Source: Nonomuraea sp. SBT364
GTDB taxonomy: Bacteria; Actinomycetota; Actinomycetes; Streptosporangiales; Streptosporangiaceae
DNA: 49,225 bases
Reading direction: 5' to 3'
Assembly: GCF_001083785.1 (NCBI RefSeq)
Contig: NZ_LAVL01000057.1
Coordinates: 1 to 49,225 of the forward strand
Shown here: positions 7,344-15,720 of the stretch, piece by piece
Position numbering within the stretch: position 1 is the stretch's first letter
How the letters are laid out: the number at the start of each line of letters is the position of its first letter
Position numbers and translations under genes: made by a program
Notes under the pieces: generated by a model
Databases searched by the model: none
What the model saw: the letters and a program-made list of their open reading frames with translations, nothing else
What the model was told of the DNA's origin: nothing

Positions 7344-8422
7344 TTTGTCAGAATCTTCTGAGCTGCGGCATGTCGGTAGACGTCTCCCGCGACGGCGCCG
7401 AAGTACGGGGACGACACCGCGTCGAACTCACCCTTGGCGTCACGGTTCCACGTAAGACTGTTGATGCCGACCAGGGTGCCGAGCTTCCTGGCCGACTGCC
7501 AGCTGATCAGCCAGGGGCCGCCGCTGGCGCCCTTGCTGAAGTTGCAGGGGGCGAGCTGGACGCCGAAGTTCAGCTCAAGGCTGGGGGCGACGGCCTTGCG
7601 GGTGCTGCCCACGCACGTCTTGAGTGTCATGCCGTTGAACGGGCGGCTGCCGTCGGGCTGCGGGCCGGCGGGATAGCCGAAGGCGTCGACCCTGGACACC
7701 GGGGCCTTCTTGCCGAGCTCCAGGCCCTGGCCGCCGACGTTGTCCTGAAGGGGGCCGACGTCCTGGGCGACGTACTTGCCGCTCTGCTTGGTCCAGGTGA
7801 AGCCCCGGTGCACGGTGACGAACGCGTAGTCGTAGTCGTAGTCGTTCTTGCCGACCCAGTCCTGGTGGATGCTGATCGAGGAGCCCACGTAGATGCCGTC
7901 GGGCATCTCACCGCTGTCGGCGGGGTTGGGGACGAAGATCCAATAGTCGGCGGCCTTGCCCTGCCTCGGGTCGTAGGCGCAGTGCGCGGCGGTGGCGACC
8001 ACGCTGAGGTTCTTGGCGGCGACGGCGCTGGCCGAGCACCAGTACTCCTTGTCGCCGAACCGGAAGAAGACCTTGCCGACGGTCTTGGCCGTGCCCTTCT
8101 TCGGGGCGACGGGGGCGACGGGCTGGGTGCCCTGCGACTTCCTGAGGGCGGCTATCGCCTGGTTCGACACGCTCACGGCGCCGCTCGATGAGGCGGGCGC
8201 GGGGTCGGAGGTGGGCGCGGCGGGGCTGTAGCTGTCGGCGTCCTTGAGCTTGTCCGGCTTCCAATAGTCGGCGACCTTCTGCACGTCCGCCTTGGTGCCG
8301 GCCAGCGTCACGGTCTGGACCTTGCTGGCCGAGGCGGCGTGCGCGACCCCGGTGAGGGCAGGCAGCGTCAGCAGCACGCCGCTGAGCGCGGCCGCCACCA
8401 GATGCCTGGCCCGGGGGATCAT
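7334..8422 (-). CDS. Secreted trypsin/V8-like serine protease 4, intact triad
   Basis: 362 residues from ATG 8422 with AAGG seven nt upstream. Signal peptide to about residue 29 (V-A-H-A-A). H147 (TAAHC), D198 (DYAFV) and S300 (G-A-S-G-G-P-W) form a complete catalytic triad; disulfides C129/C148 and C270/C293. An Ala/Pro/Ser-rich stretch (about 67-110) precedes the protease fold and may be a propeptide or linker. Presumably an active extracellular endopeptidase; the S1 preference cannot be judged. It is the most divergent member of the array and lacks the shared 5' block. Confidence 0.9.
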   Translation of the reverse strand: MIPRARHLVAAALSGVLLTLPALTGVAHAASASKVQTVTLAGTKADVQKVADYWKPDKLKDADSYSPAAPTSDPAPASSSGAVSVSNQAIAALRKSQGTQPVAPVAPKKGTAKTVGKVFFRFGDKEYWCSASAVAAKNLSVVATAAHCAYDPRQGKAADYWIFVPNPADSGEMPDGIYVGSSISIHQDWVGKNDYDYDYAFVTVHRGFTWTKQSGKYVAQDVGPLQDNVGGQGLELGKKAPVSRVDAFGYPAGPQPDGSRPFNGMTLKTCVGSTRKAVAPSLELNFGVQLAPCNFSKGASGGPWLISWQSARKLGTLVGINSLTWNRDAKGEFDAVSSPYFGAVAGDVYRHAAAQKILTNVM

Positions 8423-8613
8423 GAAATTGCCTTTCTTGGGGTTGTAAGGGTGGATTTTTCCAGATCGACTGACTCTATTGCAGCTCGGATGGAGATTCGT
8501 TATCTGATCAAGCGTGACCTGTGTCCTATAAGGAGCATGTCAAACGTGCCACCAATGATCATTTATTGAGTCGCTCAGCCCCAGGTCGACTGCGGTTTCC
8601 GGGCACGCCCGAA

Positions 8614-8639
8614 GGCCCCGGTCCGGCGGAACCGGGGCC
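8614..8639 (-). terminator. Hairpin after serine protease 5
   Basis: GGCCCCGGT (8614-8622) pairs with ACCGGGGCC (8631-8639), about 20 nt past the stop at 8659. The stem sequence differs from the CCGAAAGGC family after homologues 1-3, in line with genes 4 and 5 forming a separate subgroup. Confidence 0.75.
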
Positions 8640-8658
8640 CCGGCGCATCGGTCGCGGG

Positions 8659-9768
8659 TTACGGCATGTTGCCGCTCCAGCGGTTGGCCGCGGCCTTGTA
8701 GACCTTGTGCGTGTCGCCGTTGAAGTACGGCGACGAGATGTGGTCGTACCGGTCGTTGCCGTCGGTGTCCCAGGCGACGCTGTTGACGCCGATCAGGTAA
8801 CCGGTCCGGCCAGAGCTCTTGTAGTTGTGGAGGAGCGGGCCGCCGCTGGCGCCGGCGGTGAAGGAACAGCGCAGGCCGACGTGCTCCTGCAGGTTGTACG
8901 CGGCGGCGGCGGGCATCGGCCTGGTCTTGCCGTAGCACCACTTCATCGTGCGGCCGCTGAACGGCTTGTCGCCGTCGGGGTGCTCGCCCGCCGGATAGCC
9001 GAAGGAGAACACGGTCGCCTTGGTGCTGCGGTTCCAGGTGAAGCCCTGGCCGCCGACGTTGTCACCGAGCCGGCCGACGTTCTTGCGGCTCCAGTGCCAC
9101 TTGCCGCCTTCCTTCTTCCAGTCGACCTTGATGCCGTTGTAGACGTTGACGAAGGCGTAGTCGTAGTCGAAGTCCTCCTTCACCGTGAAGTCGTCGTGCG
9201 CGTTGAACGTCTTGGCGGCGTAAATGCCGTAGGGCGCCTTGCCGTCCCAGACGTTCTTGCCGTCCCAGTACGACGGGATGAAAATCCAGTTGGTGTAGAA
9301 GGTGTTCTTCTTGATGTCGTAGACGCAGTGCGCCGACGTGGCCACCAGATTGCGGTACTTGCCCTGCACCGAGGTCGCCGAGCAGTATCGCCAGTTCTTC
9401 GGGTTGCCTGGATTCTGGCCGGGCAGCGTGAAGAACACGCGGCCTACGGTGTTCGGCAGGTTGACGTGCTTGCTCTTGACCGTCCTGGTCTTCTCGCCAC
9501 CGATCGGGGGGACGGATCCGGGCGGTCCGTCAGGGCTGGAGTCGACCGCGCGCAGGCCGTCGGCGCGCGCGTCGACGCTGTCGTCGTGGTCGGTCGCGGC
9601 CTTGATCCGCTCCGGCGTCCAGAACTGGATCGCCTGCTCGGCGGGGGTTGCCGCGTTCCGCGACACGACTTCTGAGGGTGCGGCCGCCGTGGCCGCGGTG
9701 CCGCTCATCAGGCCGGCCGCCACCAGGCCCGCGAGCGGGATCGCGATGTGCCTTGCTCGGGAAAACAT
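8659..9768 (-). CDS. Secreted trypsin/V8-like serine protease 5, intact triad
   Basis: 369 residues from ATG 9768 with GAGAGGAG just upstream. Signal peptide to about residue 30 (A-T-A-A-A-P). Triad H147 (TSAHC), D203 (DYDYAF) and S308 (G-A-S-G-G-P-L). Disulfides C129/C148 and C278/C301. The C-terminus SSPYFNGDT-x-VYKAAANRWSG matches homologues 1-3, so it links the active and serine-less branches. Likely an exported active protease that could act on, or with, the inactive paralogues (inference). Confidence 0.9.
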   Translation of the reverse strand: MFSRARHIAIPLAGLVAAGLMSGTAATAAAPSEVVSRNAATPAEQAIQFWTPERIKAATDHDDSVDARADGLRAVDSSPDGPPGSVPPIGGEKTRTVKSKHVNLPNTVGRVFFTLPGQNPGNPKNWRYCSATSVQGKYRNLVATSAHCVYDIKKNTFYTNWIFIPSYWDGKNVWDGKAPYGIYAAKTFNAHDDFTVKEDFDYDYAFVNVYNGIKVDWKKEGGKWHWSRKNVGRLGDNVGGQGFTWNRSTKATVFSFGYPAGEHPDGDKPFSGRTMKWCYGKTRPMPAAAAYNLQEHVGLRCSFTAGASGGPLLHNYKSSGRTGYLIGVNSVAWDTDGNDRYDHISSPYFNGDTHKVYKAAANRWSGNMP

Positions 9769-10007
9769 GGAGCTCCTCTCAGTTCTCGGCGGCTCAGAGC
9801 GGGGTGCTGCGCCCCGGTGGGCCAGGAAAACGATCGGAACGTTAATGAATGGCTCGACCGGTCAGCCAGGAAATGACGCGAAAAAGCATGCCCCGGTTCC
9901 GTTCTGTTATGGAAATAGCCGTTGAGCATGTATTCACAAAAGGCATCCGCCCAGCTCGGGACAGGTCCCGGACCACACCGGTAACAGCTATTATCAAACG
10001 CCACTCC

Positions 10008-10036
10008 TTATCAACCGAATCTTGTTCTGGTTAGAT
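10008..10036 (+). promoter_or_regulatory. Candidate leaderless promoter of the thiolase-like gene
   Basis: TTATCA (10008-10013), 17-bp spacer, TTAGAT (10031-10036), then six bases and the ATG at 10043, so transcription would start at or next to the start codon. No Shine-Dalgarno sequence is seen upstream of that ATG, which agrees with a leaderless message. The hexamers are imperfect. Confidence 0.5.
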
Positions 10037-10042
10037 GTCGGC

Positions 10043-11482
10043 ATGGATCCACGCACCCCCTGCCTCGTGGGCACCGCGCAGCGCACCGTTCGCGAGCAGC
10101 CCGGCCCGGAGCCGCTCGACCTGTGGGAGGAGACGGCGCGCGCCGCCGCCCGCGAGGCGCGCCTGCCCGTCGAGCGGCTCGACTCGATCCAGATCGTCTA
10201 CACCGACTCCTGGCAGTACGACTCGCCGACCGGCAGGCTGGTCGGCCGTCTCGGCGCCACGCCGCGCCACCAGGCGTACTCCAAGGTCAGCGGTACGGCT
10301 CCGCACCTGCTCATCGGGGCCGCCGCGGCCGCGATCGCGAACGGGGAGCTCGACTCCGCCCTCACCGCCGGCGCCGAGGCGCTCGCCACCCGCCGCGCCT
10401 ACCGGCTGGCCGGCGAGCGGGTGCCGTGGAGCCACGCCGCCGACCCCAAGCCGCCCTACGGCTGGGAACGGCCGCCGCACCCGGCCGAGCTCGCCCACGA
10501 GCTGTTCCTGCCGGTGCACACGTACGCGATCATGGAAACGGCCCGGCGGGCGGCGCGCGGCCTGTCCGTCGAGGACGAGATGCGCGAGCGGGGCCGGATG
10601 ATGGCGCCGATGACCGAGGTGGCCGCCGTCAACCCGTATGCCTGGCGGCAGACCGTCCGCAGCCCGGAGGAGCTCGTGGCGGGCAACCGGTTCGTCGGCT
10701 GGCCGTACACCAGGAACACCGTGGCGGTGCTGGAGGTCGACCAGGCGGCGGCCGTCGTCCTGGTCAGCACGGCACTGGCCGACCGGCTCGGCGTACCGCA
10801 CGACCAGCGCGTCTACCTGCGCGGCTGGGCGTACGCCGAGGACACCTGGGAGGTGGCCGCCCGGCCCGCGCTCGGCTCGTCGCAGGCGATCGGCCGGGCC
10901 GCGGCCGCCGCGTTCGACCGTGCCGGGCTGGGGCTGGACGACCTGCACGCGCTCGACCTCTACAGCTGCTTCGCCGTGGCGCTGCGGCAGGCGTGCGACG
11001 CCATCGGGCTCGACCCGCTGGACCCGCGCGGCCTCACCGTCACCGGCGGCCTGCCGTACGCGGGCGGCCCCGCCAGCGACTACGTGCTGCACTCGACCGC
11101 GACCATGGCCGGGCTGCTGCGCGCCTGGCCCGGCCACGGGCTCGTCACCGGGGTCGGCATGCACCTGACCAAGCACGCCTACGCCGTCTGGTCCACCGAG
11201 CCCGGGGGCGTGCTGGGCGACGGCGCGCCGGTCTTCACGGCCGAGCCGGTGCCGGTCGCCGACACGTACGAGGGGCCCGCGGTGGTGGCCGGCTACACGG
11301 TCGCGCACGGCCGTGACGGTTCGCCCGAGAGGGGACACCTGGTGGTCGGCCTGCCCGGGGGCGCGCGGGCGTACGCGCACGTCCTGGAGGAGGAGCTGAT
11401 GGCGGACGCCGAATCGCGAGAGCTGGTGGGGCAGGCCGTCCGGCTGACGACGGACGGAAAGGTGAATGTCGCTCGGTGGTGA
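10043..11482 (+). CDS. Thiolase-like acetyl-CoA acetyltransferase family protein lacking the nucleophilic Cys
   Basis: 479 residues from ATG 10043 (in-frame TTG at 10022 rejected). The thiolase fold is shown by the N-terminal P-C-L-V-G-T-A-Q-R-T start, A-A-A-A-I-A-N-G-E-L-D-S-A-L-T-A-G-A-E-A (about 93-112), D-L-Y-S-C-F-A-V-A-L in the C-terminal half and G-M-H-L-T-K-H. Canonical thiolases have a Cys before S/G-G-L in the first half; here the aligned segment reads Y-S-K-V-S83-G-T-A, so Claisen-type thiolysis by the usual mechanism is doubtful. Such Cys-less SCP2-type homologues occur widely in actinobacteria, often near lipid or steroid catabolism genes. The substrate is unknown. Confidence 0.8.
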   Translation: MDPRTPCLVGTAQRTVREQPGPEPLDLWEETARAAAREARLPVERLDSIQIVYTDSWQYDSPTGRLVGRLGATPRHQAYSKVSGTAPHLLIGAAAAAIANGELDSALTAGAEALATRRAYRLAGERVPWSHAADPKPPYGWERPPHPAELAHELFLPVHTYAIMETARRAARGLSVEDEMRERGRMMAPMTEVAAVNPYAWRQTVRSPEELVAGNRFVGWPYTRNTVAVLEVDQAAAVVLVSTALADRLGVPHDQRVYLRGWAYAEDTWEVAARPALGSSQAIGRAAAAAFDRAGLGLDDLHALDLYSCFAVALRQACDAIGLDPLDPRGLTVTGGLPYAGGPASDYVLHSTATMAGLLRAWPGHGLVTGVGMHLTKHAYAVWSTEPGGVLGDGAPVFTAEPVPVADTYEGPAVVAGYTVAHGRDGSPERGHLVVGLPGGARAYAHVLEEELMADAESRELVGQAVRLTTDGKVNVARW

Positions 11483-11531
11483 TGCGGCAAAGACGATGCA
11501 AAGATTGTGAGCGTGTGGTTACTCTTTGCTG

Positions 11532-11548
11532 TTGACATTTTTATGTCA
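11532..11548. promoter_or_regulatory. 16-bp palindrome, likely VapBC operator over a -35-like TTGACA
   Basis: TGACAT (11533-11538), TTTT, ATGTCA (11543-11548) is a perfect inverted repeat. It overlaps TTGACA (11532-11537). Palindromes just upstream of the antitoxin are the usual target of VapB-VapC autorepression. It also argues against starting the antitoxin at the in-frame ATG 11543, which lies inside the palindrome. Confidence 0.65.
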
Positions 11549-11566
11549 GCGGCGGACGCTGGAGTC

Positions 11567-11833
11567 ATGCGGAGGACCACGGTGCGCATCGACGAAACGC
11601 TCCTCAACGAGGCGAAGGCGTACGCGGCCCGTAACGGGCGCAGTCTCAACTCAGTGATGGAGGATGCCTTGAGGCAACTGCTCAACCGCTCCGGCACGAC
11701 GGAGCGGCCACCGATCGAACTACCCCTGTCCGGTGAGGCCGCAGGGCCGATGCTGACGTGGACGGAGATCGCGGAACAGATCGAGGTCGAGGACATCGAG
11801 AAGGCCCTCGGAGGCCGGCATGCGCATGCTTGA
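11567..11833 (+). CDS. vapB: VapB-type antitoxin (ribbon-helix-helix)
   Basis: 88 residues. M-R-R-T-T-V-R-I-D-E-T-L-L-N-E-A-K-A-Y-A-A-R-N-G is the RHS DNA-binding strand and first helix, followed by S-L-N-S-V-M-E-D-A-L-R-Q-L-L. The acidic C-terminal half (E-I-A-E-Q-I-E-V-E-D-I-E-K-A-L) would wrap the toxin. Start chosen at ATG 11567; GGAG is only two nt away, so the message may be leaderless. The 3' end overlaps the toxin gene by 14 nt. Confidence 0.85.
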   Translation: MRRTTVRIDETLLNEAKAYAARNGRSLNSVMEDALRQLLNRSGTTERPPIELPLSGEAAGPMLTWTEIAEQIEVEDIEKALGGRHAHA

Positions 11834-12245
11834 CGTCAACATGCTGGTCAACGCGCAACGCCGGGACATGGAGCATCACGAGCCGTGCCTCACCCTGCTC
11901 CGGGAGCTGCTGCGCGGCGACGAGGCCTACGCCGTGAGCGACTTCGTCATCAACGGCTTCCTGCGCGTCGTCACCAACTCGCGGATCCCGGGGGCCACCA
12001 CCTTCGCGACCGCGAGCCGCTTCGCCGAGAGTGTGCGCAACCAGCCGCACGCGGTCGTCGTGCACGCCGGTCCGCGGCACTGGGAGATCTTCACCAAGCT
12101 CTGCCGCGAGGCCGGGGCGACGGGGAAGCTGGTTCCGGATGCCTACCTGGCCGCGCTCGCCATCGAGCACGGCTGTGAATTCGTGACCTGCGACAAGGAT
12201 TTCGCCAGGTTCGAGGGGTTGCGCTGGCGGTCGCCGCTCAACTGA
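11820..12245 (+). CDS. vapC: VapC-type PIN-domain toxin ribonuclease
   Basis: 141 residues from ATG 11820 with GGAGG five nt upstream. PIN-domain acidic residues: D5 in M-L-D-V-N, D107 in P-D-A-Y-L-A-A-L-A, D125/D127 in T-C-D-K-D-F. The usual Glu of the second motif is replaced in V-S-D-F-V-I-N-G-F-L-R-V, as in a known VapC subgroup with a glycine there. Presumed Mg-dependent endoribonuclease, neutralised by the overlapping antitoxin. RNA target unknown. Confidence 0.88.
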   Translation: MRMLDVNMLVNAQRRDMEHHEPCLTLLRELLRGDEAYAVSDFVINGFLRVVTNSRIPGATTFATASRFAESVRNQPHAVVVHAGPRHWEIFTKLCREAGATGKLVPDAYLAALAIEHGCEFVTCDKDFARFEGLRWRSPLN

Positions 12246-12291
12246 ACTGGAGACACAGGCACCAGCCACTACCCCCCGGGCGAGGTCCGTC

Positions 12292-13155
12292 GTGGCCGAT
12301 CAGTTCGATGTCATCGAGGCGGGCCAGCGCGGCCGGCGCCGCTGGATCGGGCTGGTGGTGGTGCTGGCGCTGCTCGGGGTTCCGCTGGTCAGCCTGCTCG
12401 CCAGTCGTGACCCGATGCCGGAGCCGGTCCGCGAGACGGCTCCGATCCGGTCCCTGACCAGGGTGGAGAGCGCGCCCAACGTGCTGAACGCGCAGTCCCG
12501 CGAGCGTGACGGGCGCGAGGTGATCGAGGTGGTGTTCCCGCACGGGGTGCGGGCCGAGGTGCGTTATCCGGCCCGGCTGGGGCTCGACCGGCTGGGTTCG
12601 AGGCCGTTCCAGGGCATGTGGGTCGACGGCGACTACCGGCAGCTCGTCGCCCCCTACAACGGCGAGATCGAGGTGACCAAGGGCGGCGAGCCGATCCGGG
12701 CGTTCGCCCCTCATGTGACGCTCTGGCCGCGCCAGGCGGGCAGCGGTTCCTACGGGCAGGTGCTGCTGTTCAGGTTCGGGCGGTGGCGAATGGCGATGTA
12801 CGACCGGCCGAGCGGGCTCGACTTCGAGCAGCGGATGGCCGTGGCCGCGGGGGTGCGGGGGAGTGTGACCGACGGCTACCTGGTGCTGTCCGGCACGGAC
12901 CGGGTTCGGATGGCGGAGCCGGGGGAGAGCGCGCGCGGGGAGGCGGCGGGGCCGCAGCTGTGGTTCGGCGGCGGCATCAGCGACATGGTGGTGCTGATTC
13001 CTTCGTGCGCGAAGCTGGACCAGCTGCCGCGCGGGGTCAGGGGGCGCGGGCGTCCCGTCAGCAGCGTGTGCCGGGACGGGGTGCGGATCGCCGCCGCGGG
13101 CGACCCGGGGTTCGTGAAGACGGCACTCGACGAGATCAGGATCACTCTGAAGTAG
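12292..13155 (+). CDS. Membrane-anchored protein of unknown function
   Basis: 287 residues from GTG 12292 with GAGG upstream. A short basic cytoplasmic N-terminus (G-Q-R-G-R-R-R) precedes one membrane helix at about 18-37, with the remainder predicted outside. The exported part is rich in beta-strands and has two Cys (about 242 and 262) that could pair. No family recognised. It ends 9 nt before the oxidoreductase gene, so the two may be cotranscribed. Confidence 0.7.
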   Translation: MADQFDVIEAGQRGRRRWIGLVVVLALLGVPLVSLLASRDPMPEPVRETAPIRSLTRVESAPNVLNAQSRERDGREVIEVVFPHGVRAEVRYPARLGLDRLGSRPFQGMWVDGDYRQLVAPYNGEIEVTKGGEPIRAFAPHVTLWPRQAGSGSYGQVLLFRFGRWRMAMYDRPSGLDFEQRMAVAAGVRGSVTDGYLVLSGTDRVRMAEPGESARGEAAGPQLWFGGGISDMVVLIPSCAKLDQLPRGVRGRGRPVSSVCRDGVRIAAAGDPGFVKTALDEIRITLK

Positions 13156-13164
13156 GGTGCGGCC

Positions 13165-14121
13165 ATGTTCGCCGTTACCGCCACACAGACCGACCCCGAC
13201 AATCCCCTCGCCGGGCTGACGCTCGGTGAGCACCCTGAGCCGAAGGCGCCCGACGGGTGGACGACCGTCTCGGTGCGGGCGGCCGCGCTCAACCACCACG
13301 ACCTGTGGACGCTCAAGGGCGTCGGCATCAGGCAGGACCGGCTGCCGATCGTGCTCGGCTGCGACGCGGCCGGTGTCGACGAGGACGGCAACGAGGTCAT
13401 CGTGCACGCCGTGATCGGCACCGGAGCCGACGAGACGCTGGACCCGAAGCGGTCGCTGCTGTCAGAGACCCACGACGGCACGTTCGCCGAGCGGGTGGCC
13501 GTGCCGCGCCGCAACCTCGTGCCCAAGCCCGCCGCACTCAGCTTCGAGCAGGCCGCCTGCCTGCCGACGGCCTGGCTGACCGCCTACCGGATGCTGTTCG
13601 GCAAGGCCGGCCTGGAGCCGGGCGCGACCGTGCTCGTGCAGGGCGCGGGCGGCGGTGTGGCGACCGCGCTGATCGCGCTCGGCCGGGCGGGCGGCTACCG
13701 CGTCTGGGCCACGAGCCGGTCGGGGGACAAGCGGGAGCGGGCCCGCGAGCTCGGCGCCGACCAGGTCTTCGAGCCGGGCGCCCGGCTGCCCGAGCGGGTG
13801 GACGCGGTGATGGAGACCGTCGGCCAGGCCACCTGGGACCATTCGCTCAAGTCGCTCAGGCCGGGCGGGCGGATCGTGGTCTCCGGCGCGACCAGCGGCG
13901 CCGTGCCGCCCGCCGACCTGAACCGGGTCTTCTTCCTGCAGCTGTCGGTGGTCGGCTCCACCATGGGCACCCGCGACCAGCTCCAGCGCCTGGCCGTCTT
14001 CCTGGAGCAGACCGGCGTCCGGCCGGTGATCGACCGGACGCTGCCCATGACCGAGGCCAGGGAGGGCTTCGCCGCCATGGACGCCGGCGACGTGTTCGGC
14101 AAGATCGTCTTTACGGGCTGA
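13165..14121 (+). CDS. Zinc-independent MDR-type NADPH oxidoreductase (quinone oxidoreductase-like)
   Basis: 318 residues. GroES-like N-domain with A-A-A-L-N-H-H-D-L-W, then C-L-P-T-A-W-L-T-A-Y-R-M-L and the dinucleotide loop V-L-V-Q-G-A-G-G-G-V-A-T-A (about 152-164). R-S-G-D-K-R further on suggests NADP preference. The four-Cys structural zinc loop is missing, placing it with quinone or enoyl reductases of the MDR superfamily. Substrate unknown. Confidence 0.85.
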   Translation: MFAVTATQTDPDNPLAGLTLGEHPEPKAPDGWTTVSVRAAALNHHDLWTLKGVGIRQDRLPIVLGCDAAGVDEDGNEVIVHAVIGTGADETLDPKRSLLSETHDGTFAERVAVPRRNLVPKPAALSFEQAACLPTAWLTAYRMLFGKAGLEPGATVLVQGAGGGVATALIALGRAGGYRVWATSRSGDKRERARELGADQVFEPGARLPERVDAVMETVGQATWDHSLKSLRPGGRIVVSGATSGAVPPADLNRVFFLQLSVVGSTMGTRDQLQRLAVFLEQTGVRPVIDRTLPMTEAREGFAAMDAGDVFGKIVFTG

Positions 14122-14156
14122 CAGGCGCTGCAGCGGCGGGCGCAGGCCGTAGCGGA

Positions 14157-14885
14157 TCATGACCGGAGAGTGTCGCGGACGCGGGTGGCGGCCTCGTCGA
14201 GCACCAGGCGGAGTTGGTCGAGCTGCTCGCGCGTGAGGCTGGCCCGGGAGGCCTCCTCGCGCGCCCCGGCGACGAAGTCGGCGAGCAGTTCGCCCAGCTC
14301 GTTGTCGAGGCCGGCCCGCGACGCGGGCGCGCCGCCCAGCGTGCTCCACACCTCGGCCCAGATCCGGCGCCACTCGCCGGTGAGCCGCCCGCTCTCGTCC
14401 TGCCAGTGCTGGGCGTGCTCGCGCCACTGGCGCGCCTGCTCCTCCCGGATCCGCCTGAACTCCTGCTGCTGTCGGCGTACGTCGACGCGGGTGTCCACCC
14501 GGACGTCCTTGGCCATCCTGGTCAGCTCCTCGCGGAGCGACCTGACGGTGTCGCGTACGTCCTCCTTGACCTCGCGGGCGATGTCGCGCACCGAGGCGGC
14601 GATCTCCTCCTCCAGGTCGTCGAGCTCGTCGAGGCGGTCGCCGAGCTCCTCGCGGCCCTTGTCGGTGATGGAGAACACCTTTTTGCCGTCGACCACCTCG
14701 TGGGTGACCAGGCCCTCCTCCTCCAGCCGCGCCAGGCGCGGGTAAATGGTGCCGGGGGAGGGCGAATAGACGCCGAGGAAGCGGTCCTGCAGCAGCCGGA
14801 TCACCTCGTAGCCGTGACGCGGGCTCTCCTCCAGCAGCTTCAGCAGGTAGAGCCGGAGCCGGCCATGACCGAAGACGGGACTCAT
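14157..14885 (-). CDS. PadR-family transcriptional repressor
   Basis: 242 residues. N-terminal winged helix (about 1-80): L-Y-L-L-K-L-L-E-E-S-P-R-H-G-Y-E-V-I, S-P-G-T-I-Y-P-R-L and G-K-K-V-F-S-I-T-D-K-G. The C-terminal part is unusually long for PadR: a charged coiled coil (about 85-170) and a final helical segment. Its ATG overlaps the stop of the upstream DUF4097 gene (ATGA), so the regulator is the second gene of its own probable target operon. Confidence 0.9.
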   Translation of the reverse strand: MSPVFGHGRLRLYLLKLLEESPRHGYEVIRLLQDRFLGVYSPSPGTIYPRLARLEEEGLVTHEVVDGKKVFSITDKGREELGDRLDELDDLEEEIAASVRDIAREVKEDVRDTVRSLREELTRMAKDVRVDTRVDVRRQQQEFRRIREEQARQWREHAQHWQDESGRLTGEWRRIWAEVWSTLGGAPASRAGLDNELGELLADFVAGAREEASRASLTREQLDQLRLVLDEAATRVRDTLRS

Positions 14886-15685
14886 CGCTTCTCCCCCTTG
14901 AGCAACGTGACCTCGCCGGACACGGTCGTCGCCGTCAGCGACGCCATGCCGCCGCCCAGCCGGCCCGTCATCGCCTTGTGGCCCGGACCGCCCGTGCCGC
15001 CGACCTCTTCGAACGCGCTGACCAGCCGGCCGGAGGTGGATCTGATGTTGACGTCCGCCTCCGCGGTCTCGGGCAGCCTCACCAGGATGGCACCTGAGAC
15101 CGTGCTGAGCGTCACGTGCCCGGTCGGCCGGAGCCGTAGGTCGGCGGTGATGCGCCCGGAGACGGTGTTGGCGCGCAGCCGGCGCGGCGTGCCGCCGGCC
15201 ACGGTCAGCTCGCCGGAGACGCTCTTGAACGACAGGTCGCCCTCCATCGCCCGGCTCTCCACGGCCCCGGAGGCGGTCGCCGCGCTCACCTCACCGCTCA
15301 CGCCGTCGAGCACGATCTCCCCGGACACGCTCTTGACCAGTGTCGTCCGCTCGAACCCGGCCACCACGGCGGACGCCGTGACCACGCCGGCGCTGACCCG
15401 GCAGTGGCGCGGCACGGTGAGCGTCGCGACGGTCCGGCGCCGGTCGCGCCGCAGCCAGCCGAGCAGACCGTCCCACGTCAGGTCCCTGTAGGTGACGCTC
15501 AGCTCGCGGGTGGCCTCGTCGTACGTCACGACCAGCGGGGAGGCCGAGTCGAACTCCGTCACCTCGAGTGTCGGCGGCCCGTCGCTCGCGAGCACGGCCA
15601 GCCGGCCGGCCACGATGCGCACGTCGAGCGAGTCGACAGGCCCGAACGTGAGCTTCTCCGGCCCCTCGATGGTCCACTGCTGCAT
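14882..15685 (-). CDS. DUF4097 family beta-helix protein
   Basis: 267 residues from ATG 15685 with AGGG seven nt upstream; longer in-frame extensions lack a ribosome site. At least six V-S-G-E/R/A or T-S-G-R repeats, spaced about 18-25 residues, indicate a right-handed beta-helix as in DUF4097/adhesin-like proteins. No signal peptide or membrane helix is seen, so it is probably cytoplasmic. Coupled to the PadR gene; these two families are often paired, with a suggested envelope-stress role that remains unproven. Confidence 0.85.
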   Translation of the reverse strand: MQQWTIEGPEKLTFGPVDSLDVRIVAGRLAVLASDGPPTLEVTEFDSASPLVVTYDEATRELSVTYRDLTWDGLLGWLRRDRRRTVATLTVPRHCRVSAGVVTASAVVAGFERTTLVKSVSGEIVLDGVSGEVSAATASGAVESRAMEGDLSFKSVSGELTVAGGTPRRLRANTVSGRITADLRLRPTGHVTLSTVSGAILVRLPETAEADVNIRSTSGRLVSAFEEVGGTGGPGHKAMTGRLGGGMASLTATTVSGEVTLLKGEKR

Positions 15686-15720
15686 GATCCCGCCCTCTCT
15701 GGCGACACGAGCCTTCTGAC

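Noticed and set aside
255..9768. Sequencing error as the cause of the lost catalytic serines
   Set aside because: Ser to Asp or Asn needs more than one base change from the AGC/TCN codons in two cases, the three genes are independent copies, and the frames and flanking residues are intact.
9769..10042. CRP-like site upstream of protease 5
   Set aside because: The best candidate near 9930 (TTCACA half only) lacks the opposite half-site.
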